Translations under genes and position numbers: made by a program
Notes under the pieces: model-generated
Seen by the model: the letters and a program-made list of their open reading frames with translations, nothing else
Told to the model about the DNA's origin: nothing
Databases searched by the model: none
Part shown: in pieces, positions 40,401 to 48,896 of the stretch
Layout of the letters: each line of letters starts with the position of its first letter
How positions within the stretch are numbered: the first letter of the stretch is position 1
Source: Paramacrobiotus metropolitanus
Lineage: Eukaryota > Tardigrada > Eutardigrada > Parachela > Macrobiotidae
Direction: 5' to 3'
DNA: 64,000 nucleotides
NCBI RefSeq assembly: GCF_019649055.1
Contig: NW_026570282.1
Span: forward strand, 682,001 to 746,000

Positions 40401-43400
40401 GGCGTGCGGCAGTGAGCTCTGCCTTCAGCGCTTTAATCTCATCGTCTCTCGCCTTCACAACATTCTGAGCGAGCGCCTGTGCCAACTCAATGGACGTAAC
40501 ATGTGTCTCATTCAACAGATCATCCAGATCCTCTCTTCCCTCATCCGGTAATTTCTCTCCCAGCCTGTGATACAATTTTCTGGCCTTGTGCCGTACTGGA
40601 CTCTCAGTGTGATCGAGAGCGTCATTGGGAAGATCTAAGAGAGAGAATTCGCGTGGCGCAGAATGTGTTGCAGGTTCTCTGTCAGCTCTCTCAGACACTA
40701 CGCGCTGACCTGTGTTAGTGTATACGACAGTTTCTCTCGCAGCGGGCTCACTCACATTCGCATCTGACTCATCGCGCACATGGTCCACGTGTTGACCAGA
40801 AGGCGCGGCTGGAGCTGTAATGTTTTGTCTGTGAGCGCTAGCGGCGGATTTCGGCGGGAAACGTTCGCTCAACTGGAGAAAAGTAATATTCTGTGCAGAC
40901 ATGTGGCCAACTAGCGCGGTAATGTGAACTGCTTTGTTATCCTGCGCTTTGACGCGAACGTTCAACTGTCTACCAATCTGTTGCAGTTCGGTCTTAGTGT
41001 AAGCATCGTCAAGCTGATCTTCGAGTGTAATGTTAGGTACAGATTCCATGGGAGCAGTGGACCGGAACCGTCACTGTCCTGTATATACTGTATCTGTATT
41101 TCTCACGTACTGTAATGTTGCGGCGCCAAACTTTTGGCGCGCTGACCGGCAAGATAAGATGCGCGGGAAGTACTCGTATAATGTCAACGACGTCTATGTG
41201 CAGACAAAGGCGCAATGCGTAATGTTAAAATTAATATCCAGAAATCGTATTACCCGTAAAAATTATGTAAGTTACATGCAACCGATTCAAGGAGAAAACT
41301 CAAACAATGAAATTGCAAACGATTTGTAAACTTCCAGTATCGATATTATGTGCGCACTGATGTTAATTAATATCTAACCAGAATGTTCGCAAAAGCGCAA
41401 TGCTATTCCACAGTGGGAAGTTTTACTCACCCAAATGCAGTTTGGGAATCTTGAAAGTCTTCAGGGAATCCGGGATTTCCGGTCCGGCGTAACGAACAGA
41501 CTTTGGCTTGTGCAGATTCCGCTTGGCGGCACTGGTTAGGCGTTTGGCGGCTTTGGACTTCAGGGTGGTGGGAGAATGTGATTTAATGTCGGCTGGAAAC
41601 GGTGTAATGTTGACAGTAGGTTAGTGTTGGCGGGAATCGGTGTCCGGAAGTTAATATGTGGCTCTTAACCCAGGAGCGCCATGCAACAGTGGCCTATCTG
41701 GCTACTGTTCTAGTGGAGCGGTGATCAACCTTTACCACGATTAAGCGGCTGTTATGTAATGTAAGGTTGGTACGGCCGTCTGCGGTGCGGCCGGATGTGG
41801 ACTCAGCAATTACTTAGCAGGCACCGGTTGGGATGAGACGATTCATCCCAAGCGGTCAAACGGAACAACGCAAACGCAACACATAGCAAGGTTTCTTATT
41901 GCAAGAGAATCAGCAAGAATTCAGGCAAGAGAAGCGGCAAGAGAACCAAGCGTTCCAAGACTAAAGTGAGAATTCTAGACATCGAGAGAAGGCCGGTAAA
42001 AATCCATAGAAATGTGGAGAATCGTTATCAGACGTTATGAATCATAATGCAGTAAAACAACAACCAATCATTGATGTTAAATGACCATTACTATTCGAAA
42101 CTGGTGGTCTTACACGTTGTACAAATTCTATCGCTACAATATCGTAATAACAAAAAAATCAAAATTTGGTAAAAAACGAAAACGAATGATGTTTCTTTCC
42201 GAAATTATTTACCGGGACAATAATGCAGTGCATGTGGTCTCTCCCAGTGTTAAAACCACCGTAGACATCTATACTAAAAGGTCGCTTAAAAAACTTCTCA
42301 GGAAAAGCAATATGGATTTGCAGCCCGGGGAGGAACGCAAGGGGAACAGTCAAAATGGCTATCTTCCAGTTCACGAAGCTAACACAACGTACCCGTGCTT
42401 AGAATCTCACGAAGCCAGATGTTTTCTGAAGGCCACATAATGTAAGAGTTCACTAAACCTGGCACCCATAGATTATGAATTGATGACAATTTTTTAGCAA
42501 ATTTTTAATGGAAGGCATAGGAAAACGTTTTGCGAAATGTTACAGCGTTGCGCACAGACCCTTGTCGGTTTGCAAAATCCTACCGTATTCTAAATTGTTT
42601 TCTATTTCTTAAAATTATTTTGTTATGATCGCTAAGAGAAAGGGCTTTCAAACTTAACGGCTCTAAGAATAACATACGTATGCACGGAGAGGATGGCATT
42701 AAAATCATAAAGAAAGTGCAAGCATATTGCAAAATCACCCTCTGTACTATGGAGTGATATTAGCCGTAAGTTAGGAATTATGTATAAATATTACCATAAT
42801 ATTACCGAACTTTACTGTAGAGTAAGAGTTCAGTAACATTATGATCTTAAAATATATTTTACAGTAAACTCCCAACCTCAAGTTCCCGCGATTGTAGGAC
42901 CGATACGCAAAAAATCGAAGTAAAAGGACAATGCAAGAGTGCGCAAGATACGCTCAATAATTAAAGGAAACTTAAAACGGTAATGCATACCTGAATGGAA
43001 ATTGGTAATGTACACTATAAACGAGTGTCGTGGTGAGCGCAAACATCTCCAAAAACACACTGGTCAGACTAATTCCAGCGCCACTTTTGGATCCCAGAAG
43101 TTTCATGATCTGCGGGACCTTCACTATAACGATATGGTACGGAAATAAGTATTAAAAAGTCTAGAAAAACGTAAACCTAAAAAAAGGAGGTACATAAGTC
43201 TGAATGCAAGTATTTAATAACAGACACTGACTACCAGTAGTGATTACACAGACATACTGCACAATAATTACCGCACGGAGCTAATCCACAGTAAATCAGT
43301 CGATAAACCGAAACAATTACATACGTTATGGCATAGACGATACATTATTAAAGTTAACCTATGATAACTGGTAGTAATTTTTAATTTAAATAATGACGTA

Positions 43401-43740
43401 TCACTTCTGATTCAATTGTAATTCACAGCCTACACTAGCCTTACAATTATTTACAATACTTATTGTATAACTTACCAACCGAAGATCCGACAACGATCCC
43501 ATAGCCCAGCCCTTTACTGATCAGAATTTTCAAGCAATCAACTGCAACAATTTCATGAACGCTGTCATCACAGTCTTGCGTTACACTAAAATTGAAGATG
43601 TTACTGTGCTACAGCCTACCGTCGAGAAAATTCAGTTTGTCAAAGAATTCCTCCACACATCGTTCGGGTAACAAGTAATCTCGGACGTACTGCCTCGCAA
43701 GCTGCACGGGTCCTCCGGATGATGCGGCCTTTGGATCCAT
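31415..43740 (-). CDS. MPDU1: Mannose-P-dolichol utilization defect 1 protein
   Basis: ER membrane PQ-loop protein needed for use of dolichol-P-mannose and dolichol-P-glucose in glycan and GPI assembly. Five exons (43740-43620, 43541-43476, 43123-42991, 31972-31768, 31660-31415) splice in frame to 256 residues (human 247). Key blocks: LPERCVEEFFDKLNFLD; CLKILISKGLGYGIVVGS; the PQ motif VKVPQIMKLLGSKS; QFPF joined to SAWGESLFLMLE (human FPFSSWGEALFLML); and [29 protein letters not shown]. The third coding intron is 11.0 kb because a DNA element and, inside it, a 9.6-kb LTR retroelement sit in it on the same strand as the gene. Removing both leaves roughly 0.46 kb. All exon junctions look intact, so the gene is probably still functional. 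Confidence 0.95.
32526..32982 (-). repeat. 3' LTR
   Basis: 457 bp, apparently identical to 41682-42138. On the coding strand a short purine run GTGAGGGA precedes it and may serve as the polypurine tract. Confidence 0.9.
33180..34428 (-). CDS. Retroelement ORF3, unknown, one frame break
   Basis: Third ORF between integrase and the 3' LTR. One frame runs 34428-33682 and the continuation lies in another frame ending at 33180; the switch is near 33700-33710 beside a CCC run. The first part is Ser/Pro/Gln-rich, then has an Arg/Asn/Gly-rich patch (RRGSHRNGRNN, NRGDRRQRN) suggesting nucleic-acid binding. The second part has a compact stretch (WICYQGDDGKWLYEHRTGF) and ends in a heptad-like region (QIQDLRQQIDQLRNQMDRM) that should form a coiled coil. 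No signal peptide, membrane span or fusion motif is seen, so it is not an envelope protein. Family not recognised. Confidence 0.6.
34643..36127 (-). CDS. Retroelement integrase
   Basis: 494-residue frame starting just after the RNase H/connection region. The zinc-binding HHCC motif is H119, H125, C156 and C159 (CEAC). The catalytic D,D35E triad is D188 (SFDHVG), D248 (TSDRG) and E284 (LAERF), all intact. A GPY/F-type module (KFKGPYIIT) lies near the C-terminus; no chromodomain is visible. It is separated from the RT/RNase H frame by a one-base shift at a T4 run (36198-36201). The upstream part of this frame before 36127 also reads as conserved pol sequence, so the two belong to one polyprotein. 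Confidence 0.9.
   Translation of the reverse strand: MQYRKGRLHQDADLLSRYPHEQADINADDCEIPVYAILPDQSRDTLIAEQSADEFISKIKLLVSDDTQYLEATRNLQRLSDTFRLMDGILYKFRLRKGKRILLVCIPASMRAEILYACHDSPLSAHVGFTRTWHAVSSRYYWPRMLHYIKNYVDACEACQKRHSVNITPTGYLQQIKQYGILESWSFDHVGPFHALPDNAKYIIVAVENVSRYVVTKVVKSTGMEETAQFFINNIILPFGPPLHITSDRGVAYTSKIIRKINEVLQIDHQYTTAFHPQSNTLAERFMRFLGEKLTMYVNSEQNNWAQYIPYITYAYNNTKHSTTLHTPYYLLFGVETRLPLDTIYGNINSANSNEVTIKTYIEQLRQKWHHAVEFAKTLTDITHERNSENYDQNKVGIPFSVGDSVYVKDELRVVGRTEKLTNKFKGPYIITNVFDNGNVEVKLDQAKSKRKLIDVVHVSKLKSYKHYDADVLASRNAFLQKLRPRDVKTTGDA
36166..38880 (-). CDS. Retroelement protease, reverse transcriptase, RNase H
   Basis: 904-residue frame. An aspartic protease motif LIDTGAS lies near residue 98. 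The RT domain follows, with LVKRKG, FSSLDFNSGFWQI, LRMPFGLCGGPATFQR and the catalytic YVDD at residue 673. RNase H has TDASGLGVGAIL (near 821), SEKELYAI and SDHSAL. There is no ATG at its start: it overlaps the gag-nucleocapsid frame by a few bases in the -1 frame and is probably reached by ribosomal frameshifting. It stops prematurely at 36166 owing to a single-base shift. Confidence 0.92.
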   Translation of the reverse strand: MRPYRKGGPYGHQYIPPVYYSIPETDSETSDSESIDSGHVSDESSPEINAFNVKMSETVLPILPSKKSEYAAYKMPKTVSPTYIMLKIKDKMFRVLIDTGASFSLISEILAASLKLKFKRFADGAPKLKIVTISSRQFSPESYYTEVDMEIMNRVIRHPVYILCNTPGDMFILGNDFLMEHNIWINSHSNRICFEDEPRVPKTQKLLRRSPIVSDVQDMMMADMFVPRTSFVRNYRTKLKEQRSASDLTETITEAQNEQHDQAGSDMDAPCSTRTDAGNTTTEYSCTPEILTHENVAPSEMLLDTRTEQTPSPNTLIEDTPCPVALERPASPWPSPLDTLPTVSADADPVLSWDRSGIKLAFTTTLPAKHGIVLTVAAPDKYTGDIMITGNRTLLHQHLVAIPNSIIKAENGDVSILITNFSGKDVRLKKGVLIGHMEPVDTYGEIEVSNIETTDTVLDKSELMEHIKELKFDKNLTTEQRNILIRLLIKYQNVFPNKNRPLGECSQVTHDIDTGDNKPVKKLPYRVSYAQRVEINKQVQEMLEKNIIRPSTSPWACPVLLVKRKGSTSAPRFCCDLRGLNAVTGRPLWPLPRVDDAISCFGSSKYFSSLDFNSGFWQIRMSDKDIPKTSFVTMDGQYEYLRMPFGLCGGPATFQRAMDSILSHLKWRGVICYVDDVLIGGETFEEHIKLLEQVLKAVSSAGFTISPKKCELGFSKIKFLGHIISRDGIQPDPSKISAIATFPTPKTPRDIKSFVGALSYYRQFINGFSTLAAPLLKLTRKDVPFRWSDEEQNAFESLKTCLTTAPILKPFDHTLPTQIKTDASGLGVGAILEQQHADGWHVVAYSSKMLDKHQRNYMTSEKELYAIVFAIKKFKHYLAGKHFVVISDHSALQFYYISKNHKVV
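38877..39839 (-). CDS. Retroelement gag C-terminal half with nucleocapsid
   Basis: 320-residue frame. Its first part continues the Ty3-type gag capsid domain interrupted in the preceding frame (SLFFDELQVLFTEVDPLM). A long Arg/Ser/Asp-rich stretch follows, and then a canonical zinc knuckle CPKCYDFLHSYREC (CX2CX4HX4C). It has no ATG and begins +1 relative to the upstream gag frame. Confidence 0.8.
   Translation of the reverse strand: MNYQKVFKKGSDISLFFDELQVLFTEVDPLMSEQSKIAEITRAISDIPEYRKLLAASKPTTVREMRAFLTTLGVVDRVEAPGTDTNPIEINFADQNKKINSSEHTRRDRSSSCNRQHSRERSYGDRRDDNYRNASRDRYTRSDSRDYGRSNREGHYSRSSADSSSHRPDYCDRLSRDRSRSSDIRRYDDRYRSRSRNYGRQDSRPERRSPDRRYDSNSRDRFRGGDRRDSSSSRDFRIDRRYVDFDSYRLSNGKLFCPKCYDFLHSYRECNKREKDDKFKIARICPGEIIDKVQKEYDYFVELRLSKQGNSFWSTPQGKD
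38883..38889 (-). promoter_or_regulatory. -1 frameshift slippery heptamer GGGAAAA
   Basis: In the gag frame the codons read G GGA AAA, a canonical X XXY YYZ site, two codons before the gag stop. A -1 slip enters the protease/RT frame directly, without a stop. A downstream pseudoknot or stem was not evaluated. Confidence 0.75.
39805..41049 (-). CDS. Retroelement gag N-terminal part
   Basis: 414-residue frame from the first gag codon at 41049 (MESVPNITLEDQL). The N-terminal third is variable, Ala/Ser/Arg-rich. The C-terminal third carries a Ty3-type capsid signature (FFQQFERVAARLNW, YFESLWPTHAKKHYEVWKDA, MIERFLPQDY). It stops at 39805 inside the capsid domain, where homologous gags continue; the continuation is in the overlapping frame that begins at 39839. 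Confidence 0.85.
   Translation of the reverse strand: MESVPNITLEDQLDDAYTKTELQQIGRQLNVRVKAQDNKAVHITALVGHMSAQNITFLQLSERFPPKSAASAHRQNITAPAAPSGQHVDHVRDESDANVSEPAARETVVYTNTGQRVVSERADREPATHSAPREFSLLDLPNDALDHTESPVRHKARKLYHRLGEKLPDEGREDLDDLLNETHVTSIELAQALAQNVVKARDDEIKALKAELTAARRMYTDQPAHSSTVPMHARSAYTDTLIMPSTEAVYTAPLCDRMPAALHTPLVPTSTHRVPRNKVETPDLFTVQPVAPTVNSTTDINSLLQAMSVQNQPRETAKDFKIQTFENKPAYVITAFFQQFERVAARLNWDSDKKITSLPNYLGETARAYFESLWPTHAKKHYEVWKDAMIERFLPQDYQLNKRIELSKSFQKRE
41664..41681 (-). other. Primer-binding site
   Basis: Directly next to the 5' LTR the coding strand reads TGGCGCTCCTGGGTTAA. The leading TGG matches a tRNA CCA end. The tRNA species is not identified. Confidence 0.7.
41682..42138 (-). 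repeat. 5' LTR
   Basis: 457-bp copy adjoining the primer-binding site; by eye no difference from the 3' LTR. Confidence 0.9.
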
Positions 43741-44324
43741 TCTTAAATAAGGTTTAATAAACCTCGAAAACACAAAGGATCAGAAATCCAGAATTATGTC
43801 TAGACGATAAGAACACTTGTAAGTTGTAAAGCATGCAAACATTAAATTCGAAACGAAAAATTTGAATACTCAATACAGTAGTGGAAACTGAAAAGATTTA
43901 TTCCTGCCTTGCGACGTTGCTACGCTTACTGCGAAAGAAAATGGCACAGGCAGGGTCTGGCGCAGGGCGGTACCTTCCGACACTGTTATCCGCCCAGTCT
44001 GGCAGCATTGCAAAGTTTTGTTTTGGTTGCAAACCGGGATTTCAAATTTAATTTTTTTATGACGTATTTGTTACGAATGTTATTGACTTATTATTGTGGC
44101 ACAACTTGTACTGCACAGTATGCACATGGCTAGCAGATACTTCTTTCTTCCTCTTTTTAAAGAACCTGAAAGTTAATTCAAGCATTTCAATAATACCACA
44201 GCGAAATTTAACCCGCATGAATTTCCACCTATCGTTTTGTCATTTCCAAACACAAATATTAGTTTTGATGTTATGGCAGTTCAGTTCAAGAGATGAGTAG
44301 GAATTATGCACTATCAAATTTCAC
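43741..44324. promoter_or_regulatory. Divergent promoter region, MPDU1 and acidic secreted gene
   Basis: 584 bp between the MPDU1 start (-) and the secreted-protein start (+). No core element can be assigned with confidence. Confidence 0.35.
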
Positions 44325-47300
44325 ATGGCACCAGCGTCTAAATTTGTGATGATTTGCTGGAATGTATCGCTGCTCTTGCTTGTGCAATTTATTACGCGCA
44401 GTTGCAAATCTGTCGACATAAATTCTGGTACGCAATTGCAGCAAGCCGCACCTTTGCAGTTGGATTTGCGGCGAAGGAAATCTCACGAACGTGTATTCAA
44501 GCCCGATACAAACGAGCGGTACATCGCGGCGGAGCACGCTATTGGCGACGGCGTGAAAAAGGTCAGCTCTTGTGTTAGTTTGCGAACCTGAACCACATCC
44601 CTTTTCTGAAGCAGAAGGTTGCAACTAAAACTACTTCTTTGGAAAAAATATAATTCAGTACTGCAGCCATAAATGAAGTGGTAAGAAAGTAATATTTCAG
44701 TTCTGGATTTTTTGTAGAAGAAGAACGCGAAGGATGCGTTCGATCTCAGTGATTTCTATAATCCCAAATCATGGGAATCCATGCTGAGCGACAACGACTA
44801 TCAGGAACTGGATGCCACACTACGCCAGGCCAAATCTGCTCAATGGGCCAATGAGAAAAAGCGGGCTGATATAGAATTAGATGAAGACTACGCGGAAACA
44901 GACGAGAACGACACCACGGAGGAGGAGCTGGATGTGGACTACGAACCGGCCGAAGTGCCCGCTGTGGATGTGCAGTTGGATGAAGAGAGCGCCGCCCGAG
45001 CGCAAATGGATGCTGACGATACCCTTGAAGAACGACAAACGAGCAGCGGCGACACGGCGGACAATATCGCCTCGTGGATGGATGTCTTTGGTGCGGATCC
45101 GGAATACGCCCGCTCCAACAATCAACAGGATGACACGGTCATGGATAAATGGCTGATGCGAGATGAGGCCAACGCGGTCGATCAGGCAGCGGCACACGCA
45201 GGGGAAAACAGTGGACACGAGCGTGATGATGCGCAGTCGGACGACGTTGATCCGGTTTATGATGTGGAATCCAGCGGAAGTGCCACACGCGAAAAACGCA
45301 GTTACCGTTCTTATGATGATGATTACGGGAGCGCTTACATCCGATCAGAGGTAAAAAATAAAAACTATGGTAAAGAAAATCTGAAATTTTCGATTTTGTT
45401 CTTTTTTTAGATCGATATGATCGATCTCGCTTTGTCTTAGCAGTTCAGTATTTCGCTGAATAATGTTTCCAGTAGCTCGCTTGGATTTTTATATATTTAT
45501 AAAAAAAAATTTGAAAAATGATTATGTGAAACGGTAGCTATAGTCTGCAATTTAAATGACCTTCTGCTTAACTTTCTGGTTATGAGGAACTTTCTAACTT
45601 AATCCTGTAGTCTTCTATTAATATTGTCGAGTATATGATACATCAAGTCAAAAATGGAAATAACCAAAGTGATTTTCTTTTTCAACAGGACGATAAAAAG
45701 GCCGGCAATATGGAAGATACTGAGAACGACAAATCTTACAGCGATGAACAAACCGATGTTGAAGAGGATATCACTGGAAACAACCAGCTGGACGTTGATG
45801 ATACCGAAGAAAGCCGACTGGAAACTACCGGAAATAACGTAAACGATGAGGAAGAGCTGGACAATGACAGCACTCAAGTGGATGCTAAAAAGACGAATAC
45901 GGAAGATGACAATCTTATGAGCGTGGATGATAATTCAGAGAAAAGCGAGGAAAACGAAAGCAGAAAAAAGAACAGAAAAAGGGTACGAAGTGTTTTTTGG
46001 GAATAGTAGCCAATGAAACTGGTGGTCGCAAAGATTCAGCACATGTATAACTCTTGTGTACATAAACACCTGCACGTACAGTAACGTAGAGTTTAATTCC
46101 CTGTACTGCCTGTTTAGTTCAGGTTTCACATGCGGCTGCATTTCATTAATTAAAACTTTAACACTTCGCATTGCAGTTTCCAGTTTCGCTCAGTCTTTTC
46201 GTAGATCAAAACAAATAAAGCATCCTTTGACGATGATTACGAAGATATTCTTGCCGCTTCGGATCGGTATCGGCGACTAAAATCCCGGAAAAAGCAGGTG
46301 ATAGATTTCTGGTGTGTGTTCTATAGGTTGCAGTGTGACAAAGTCAAGCTATCTCGATTGCAGGAAAGACAGTTTTCCAGCCAGTACTACCCGAATAACG
46401 TGCAGTACCGAAAAGGGCACACGAAAAACATCGAGGTGAATATAAATATACACTACAAACCTCCTGTACCATTCAGCGCTACGACTGCAAGAAGTAGAAG
46501 TGCATAGTACTTGCACGAATGTACATACATTGTTCACTTCTATAATATTATCTGAAGAACTTAATTAATTCTATTATTCGAATGATAGCAGCTGAAACGC
46601 CAAAGTGCAGATATATGTATACGAGTATGCGACCGTTTTGGGATATTATTGAAATTCTGCAGGTGTGCTGTATTCCACAATTGTACGAGTAGGACTATAT
46701 CGGTTACGATAATCGGATTTTTTTTTAATCCAGAACAGTGACAGCCAGGGCGAAAATGTGTATGCCGGTGACGCTTTGGAAGCAGATGCCAGTTCTTATA
46801 ACTGGGATCAAGGCGCACAGAGGTCCAGTCAGTATAAAACCGAATATTACCCGGATCGGAAGATTTCCGACGGCAGCTTAGGAAGGGGGAAGGTTCATCA
46901 TTATAAAAATTTGGACAACAGTGCTGTACGCGCCACTTTTTATAATCGTCGTACTTATACATGCTATGTACATATTACTAATTTATACTTCCCTTTATTT
47001 ATGAACAGATTTTTTTATAGGAAGATGGCATTGTTGCGGACGCAGATGTGGACTACGTATATCGCGATGAATTCGAAAATTATGAAAAATCTCGCGGTTC
47101 TCCATTAAAACGCCGTGACAGAACTAAAACATCGAGTTCATCTGAAAGGCAAAAGATGCGACGAAAGCGAAAAGATGCAAAGGAAGCCGTCGAATTTGAC
47201 GATGATTATCAAGTAAGTCAATTATCAAACTGAATAGTAAGGTCACAGGATTTACGTTTAGGTTGTAGGATTCACTTTGGCCATGTACATAAACGGAAGC

Positions 47301-47724
47301 TAATGAATGAACTGCGCTTCCAATAAACTGACAGAGCGTTGTGCAGGGTTCATAAAGTTTTTATTGTTTAGCTGTAAGCTGACCAATTAATATTAAGAAA
47401 ATGGAACGACTTATTACTGCGCAAAATGGGTTTCTTATTGTCACTGCTTCTGCACAGTTTGAATCGGAAGGAACGGTGGAGTATGCGCGCCAAAAAGTCT
47501 GCTCTTTTGTGGCTCAACAACTGCCAAACTATGGTTTTACCGGTGTTATGAAGCCAGCCACTTCTCAGTGTGATGTTTTATGTGAACGCTCTAACGGAAA
47601 GCAAACGGTATTCCACACGTTCCATCTTAAAAACTGGCCGTGTGGAGAAGACCAGAAAGGTCGCTGCAGCAACGATGGCAAATGTGATGAAGTGTCCTAC
47701 CAAGCTGACACTGAGAATGACTGA
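44325..47724 (+). CDS. Secreted, highly acidic protein with Cys-rich tail
   Basis: Eight exons: 44325-44561, 44718-45350, 45689-45982, 46205-46297, 46364-46435, 46734-46925, 47021-47212 and 47458-47724. Every junction is phase 0 and the joined frame encodes about 659 residues. The N-terminus is a signal peptide (MICWNVSLLLLVQFITRSC). The long middle is Asp/Glu-rich with little hydrophobic sequence (DEDYAETDENDTTEEELDVD; many DDD/DDY runs), then Tyr/Arg/Lys-rich patches (RRKRKDAKEAVEFDDDYQ). The last exon holds six cysteines in the order C, CDVLC, PC, GRCSNDGKC, resembling the compact GxCxxGxC ends of ADAM/ADAMTS Cys-rich and tick salivary proteins; this resemblance is loose. I do not recognise the family. 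The exon at 46364 has an alternative acceptor at 46338. It could be a calcium-binding matrix, cuticular or secreted protective protein; function is not known. Confidence 0.7.
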
Positions 47725-48896
47725 CATCCGAGATCCCAGAACGTGTGGATTTTGTGTCCGGATAAAATTACATCGTGCCGGATAACAGTCTCGAAGACGA
47801 CCTATACGTCGTGCAACAACCTACTCTAGCGATAACGGTGTTAAGTGAAAATAAGTGAGCGCTCGCTACTATTTTTGTTAAAAATTCTGTAGTAGTGCAC
47901 CATTAATGTGCTGCACATTTGAATTCTGACAGAAAAAAATGATTGGGTGAAGTTCGAAAAAGTATATCGGTAAGCGCCAGTGAATATAACGATGAGTACC
48001 GCGCAACACCATAGTAAGTACTAAGTAGTATAGTTGTTTTCTGGTGGCACTTCAGTTGGTAGTCGATTGGAAGTTGATCTTGATCGAAGTGAATAAAAGG
48101 TCAAATAACGTTCGGCACAAAGCAACATTTATTACAATGACAACAAAGCAAAAAGATAAGAAAGGAAATAAAATTAATAAATTCAGTAAACGCAGTAATG
48201 GAATAATCTATTTTCCTACTAGGTATCAAGAGTTGTCACAACTGGCACTTGACTAATGTTCTTAAGCATAAAGAAAATAAAATAATAATTACTGATTCAA
48301 TCCAAATTTGAGCCATTTCATCAACCGTCGGAGCAGACTACAGTGGGACAAGAAGGGAGAAAGAAAAAACGTAAAAATCGCCAAAATAACAAAACATTCA
48401 CCTAAACATACGCCATCTAATGCCCACCCGAAACACTCAAACCCCAAAAAAGCATTAAAATTTTAACATGAAATTCCAAAAAAATCTACAAGAGCAAAAA
48501 ATCTCTCCTTCTCACTTTCTTTCCGACTAACATTTTGGTCACCAAATAACAGCAAGCAACAATCGTGCACCAATTCGTAGTTATCATAAAACCCCGTATT
48601 CTGATTTTCTATACAAGCAACACAAATACAAATTTATCCCCCAAATATAAAATCTCCTCTCTTTTCTGCTCCGCGTCAGGCACATATCGGTAATATTCAA
48701 CAAAACTGACACACGCACACATCCACAACCATATCCCCCACCGGATGGCTGCATTTTTGGCTAATACACCGAGAATGAAGCGATCACTCCCGTTCCCCCG
48801 ATAATCCAAGGACGCAACAATATGACGACATACTTGGCACTTGACAGATTGAGTAGCAATCCGACCGCATATCGCCCGATCCCTCCCACTTCGTTA
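47725..48896. other. Intergenic between convergent genes
   Basis: 3' flanks of the secreted-protein gene and the CTDSP-like gene. AT-rich, with no convincing frame or repeat. Confidence 0.4.

Larger units (their letters stand above)
32526..42138 (-). mobile_element. Ty3/gypsy-type LTR retrotransposon
   Basis: 9613-bp element on the minus strand (5' LTR at the right). Two 457-bp LTRs begin TG and end CA and are flanked by the 4-bp duplication ATAT (32522-32525 and 42139-42142). Order is LTR, primer-binding site, gag, protease-RT-RNase H-integrase, an extra ORF, LTR. The protease-RT-RNase H-integrase order is that of Ty3/gypsy. The LTR copies look identical to me, implying recent insertion. 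Coding frames are broken by single-base shifts in gag (near 39805-39840), at the RNase H/integrase junction (36198-36201) and in ORF3 (near 33703). There is no recognisable envelope gene. Confidence 0.93.
32185..42744. mobile_element. TA-flanked DNA element interrupted by LTR retroelement
   Basis: CAGAGGGTGATTT at 32185 is mirrored by a reverse-complement copy ending at 42744. The 25-bp arms have one mismatch and run to ATATGCTT, and TA flanks both outer ends (32183-32184 and 42745-42746). Subtracting the LTR element and one ATAT leaves an element of about 943 bp. TA target sites suggest Tc1/mariner or a MITE of that type. Short open frames in both halves (32294-32525; 42160-42440) show no recognisable transposase. 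Confidence 0.7.
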
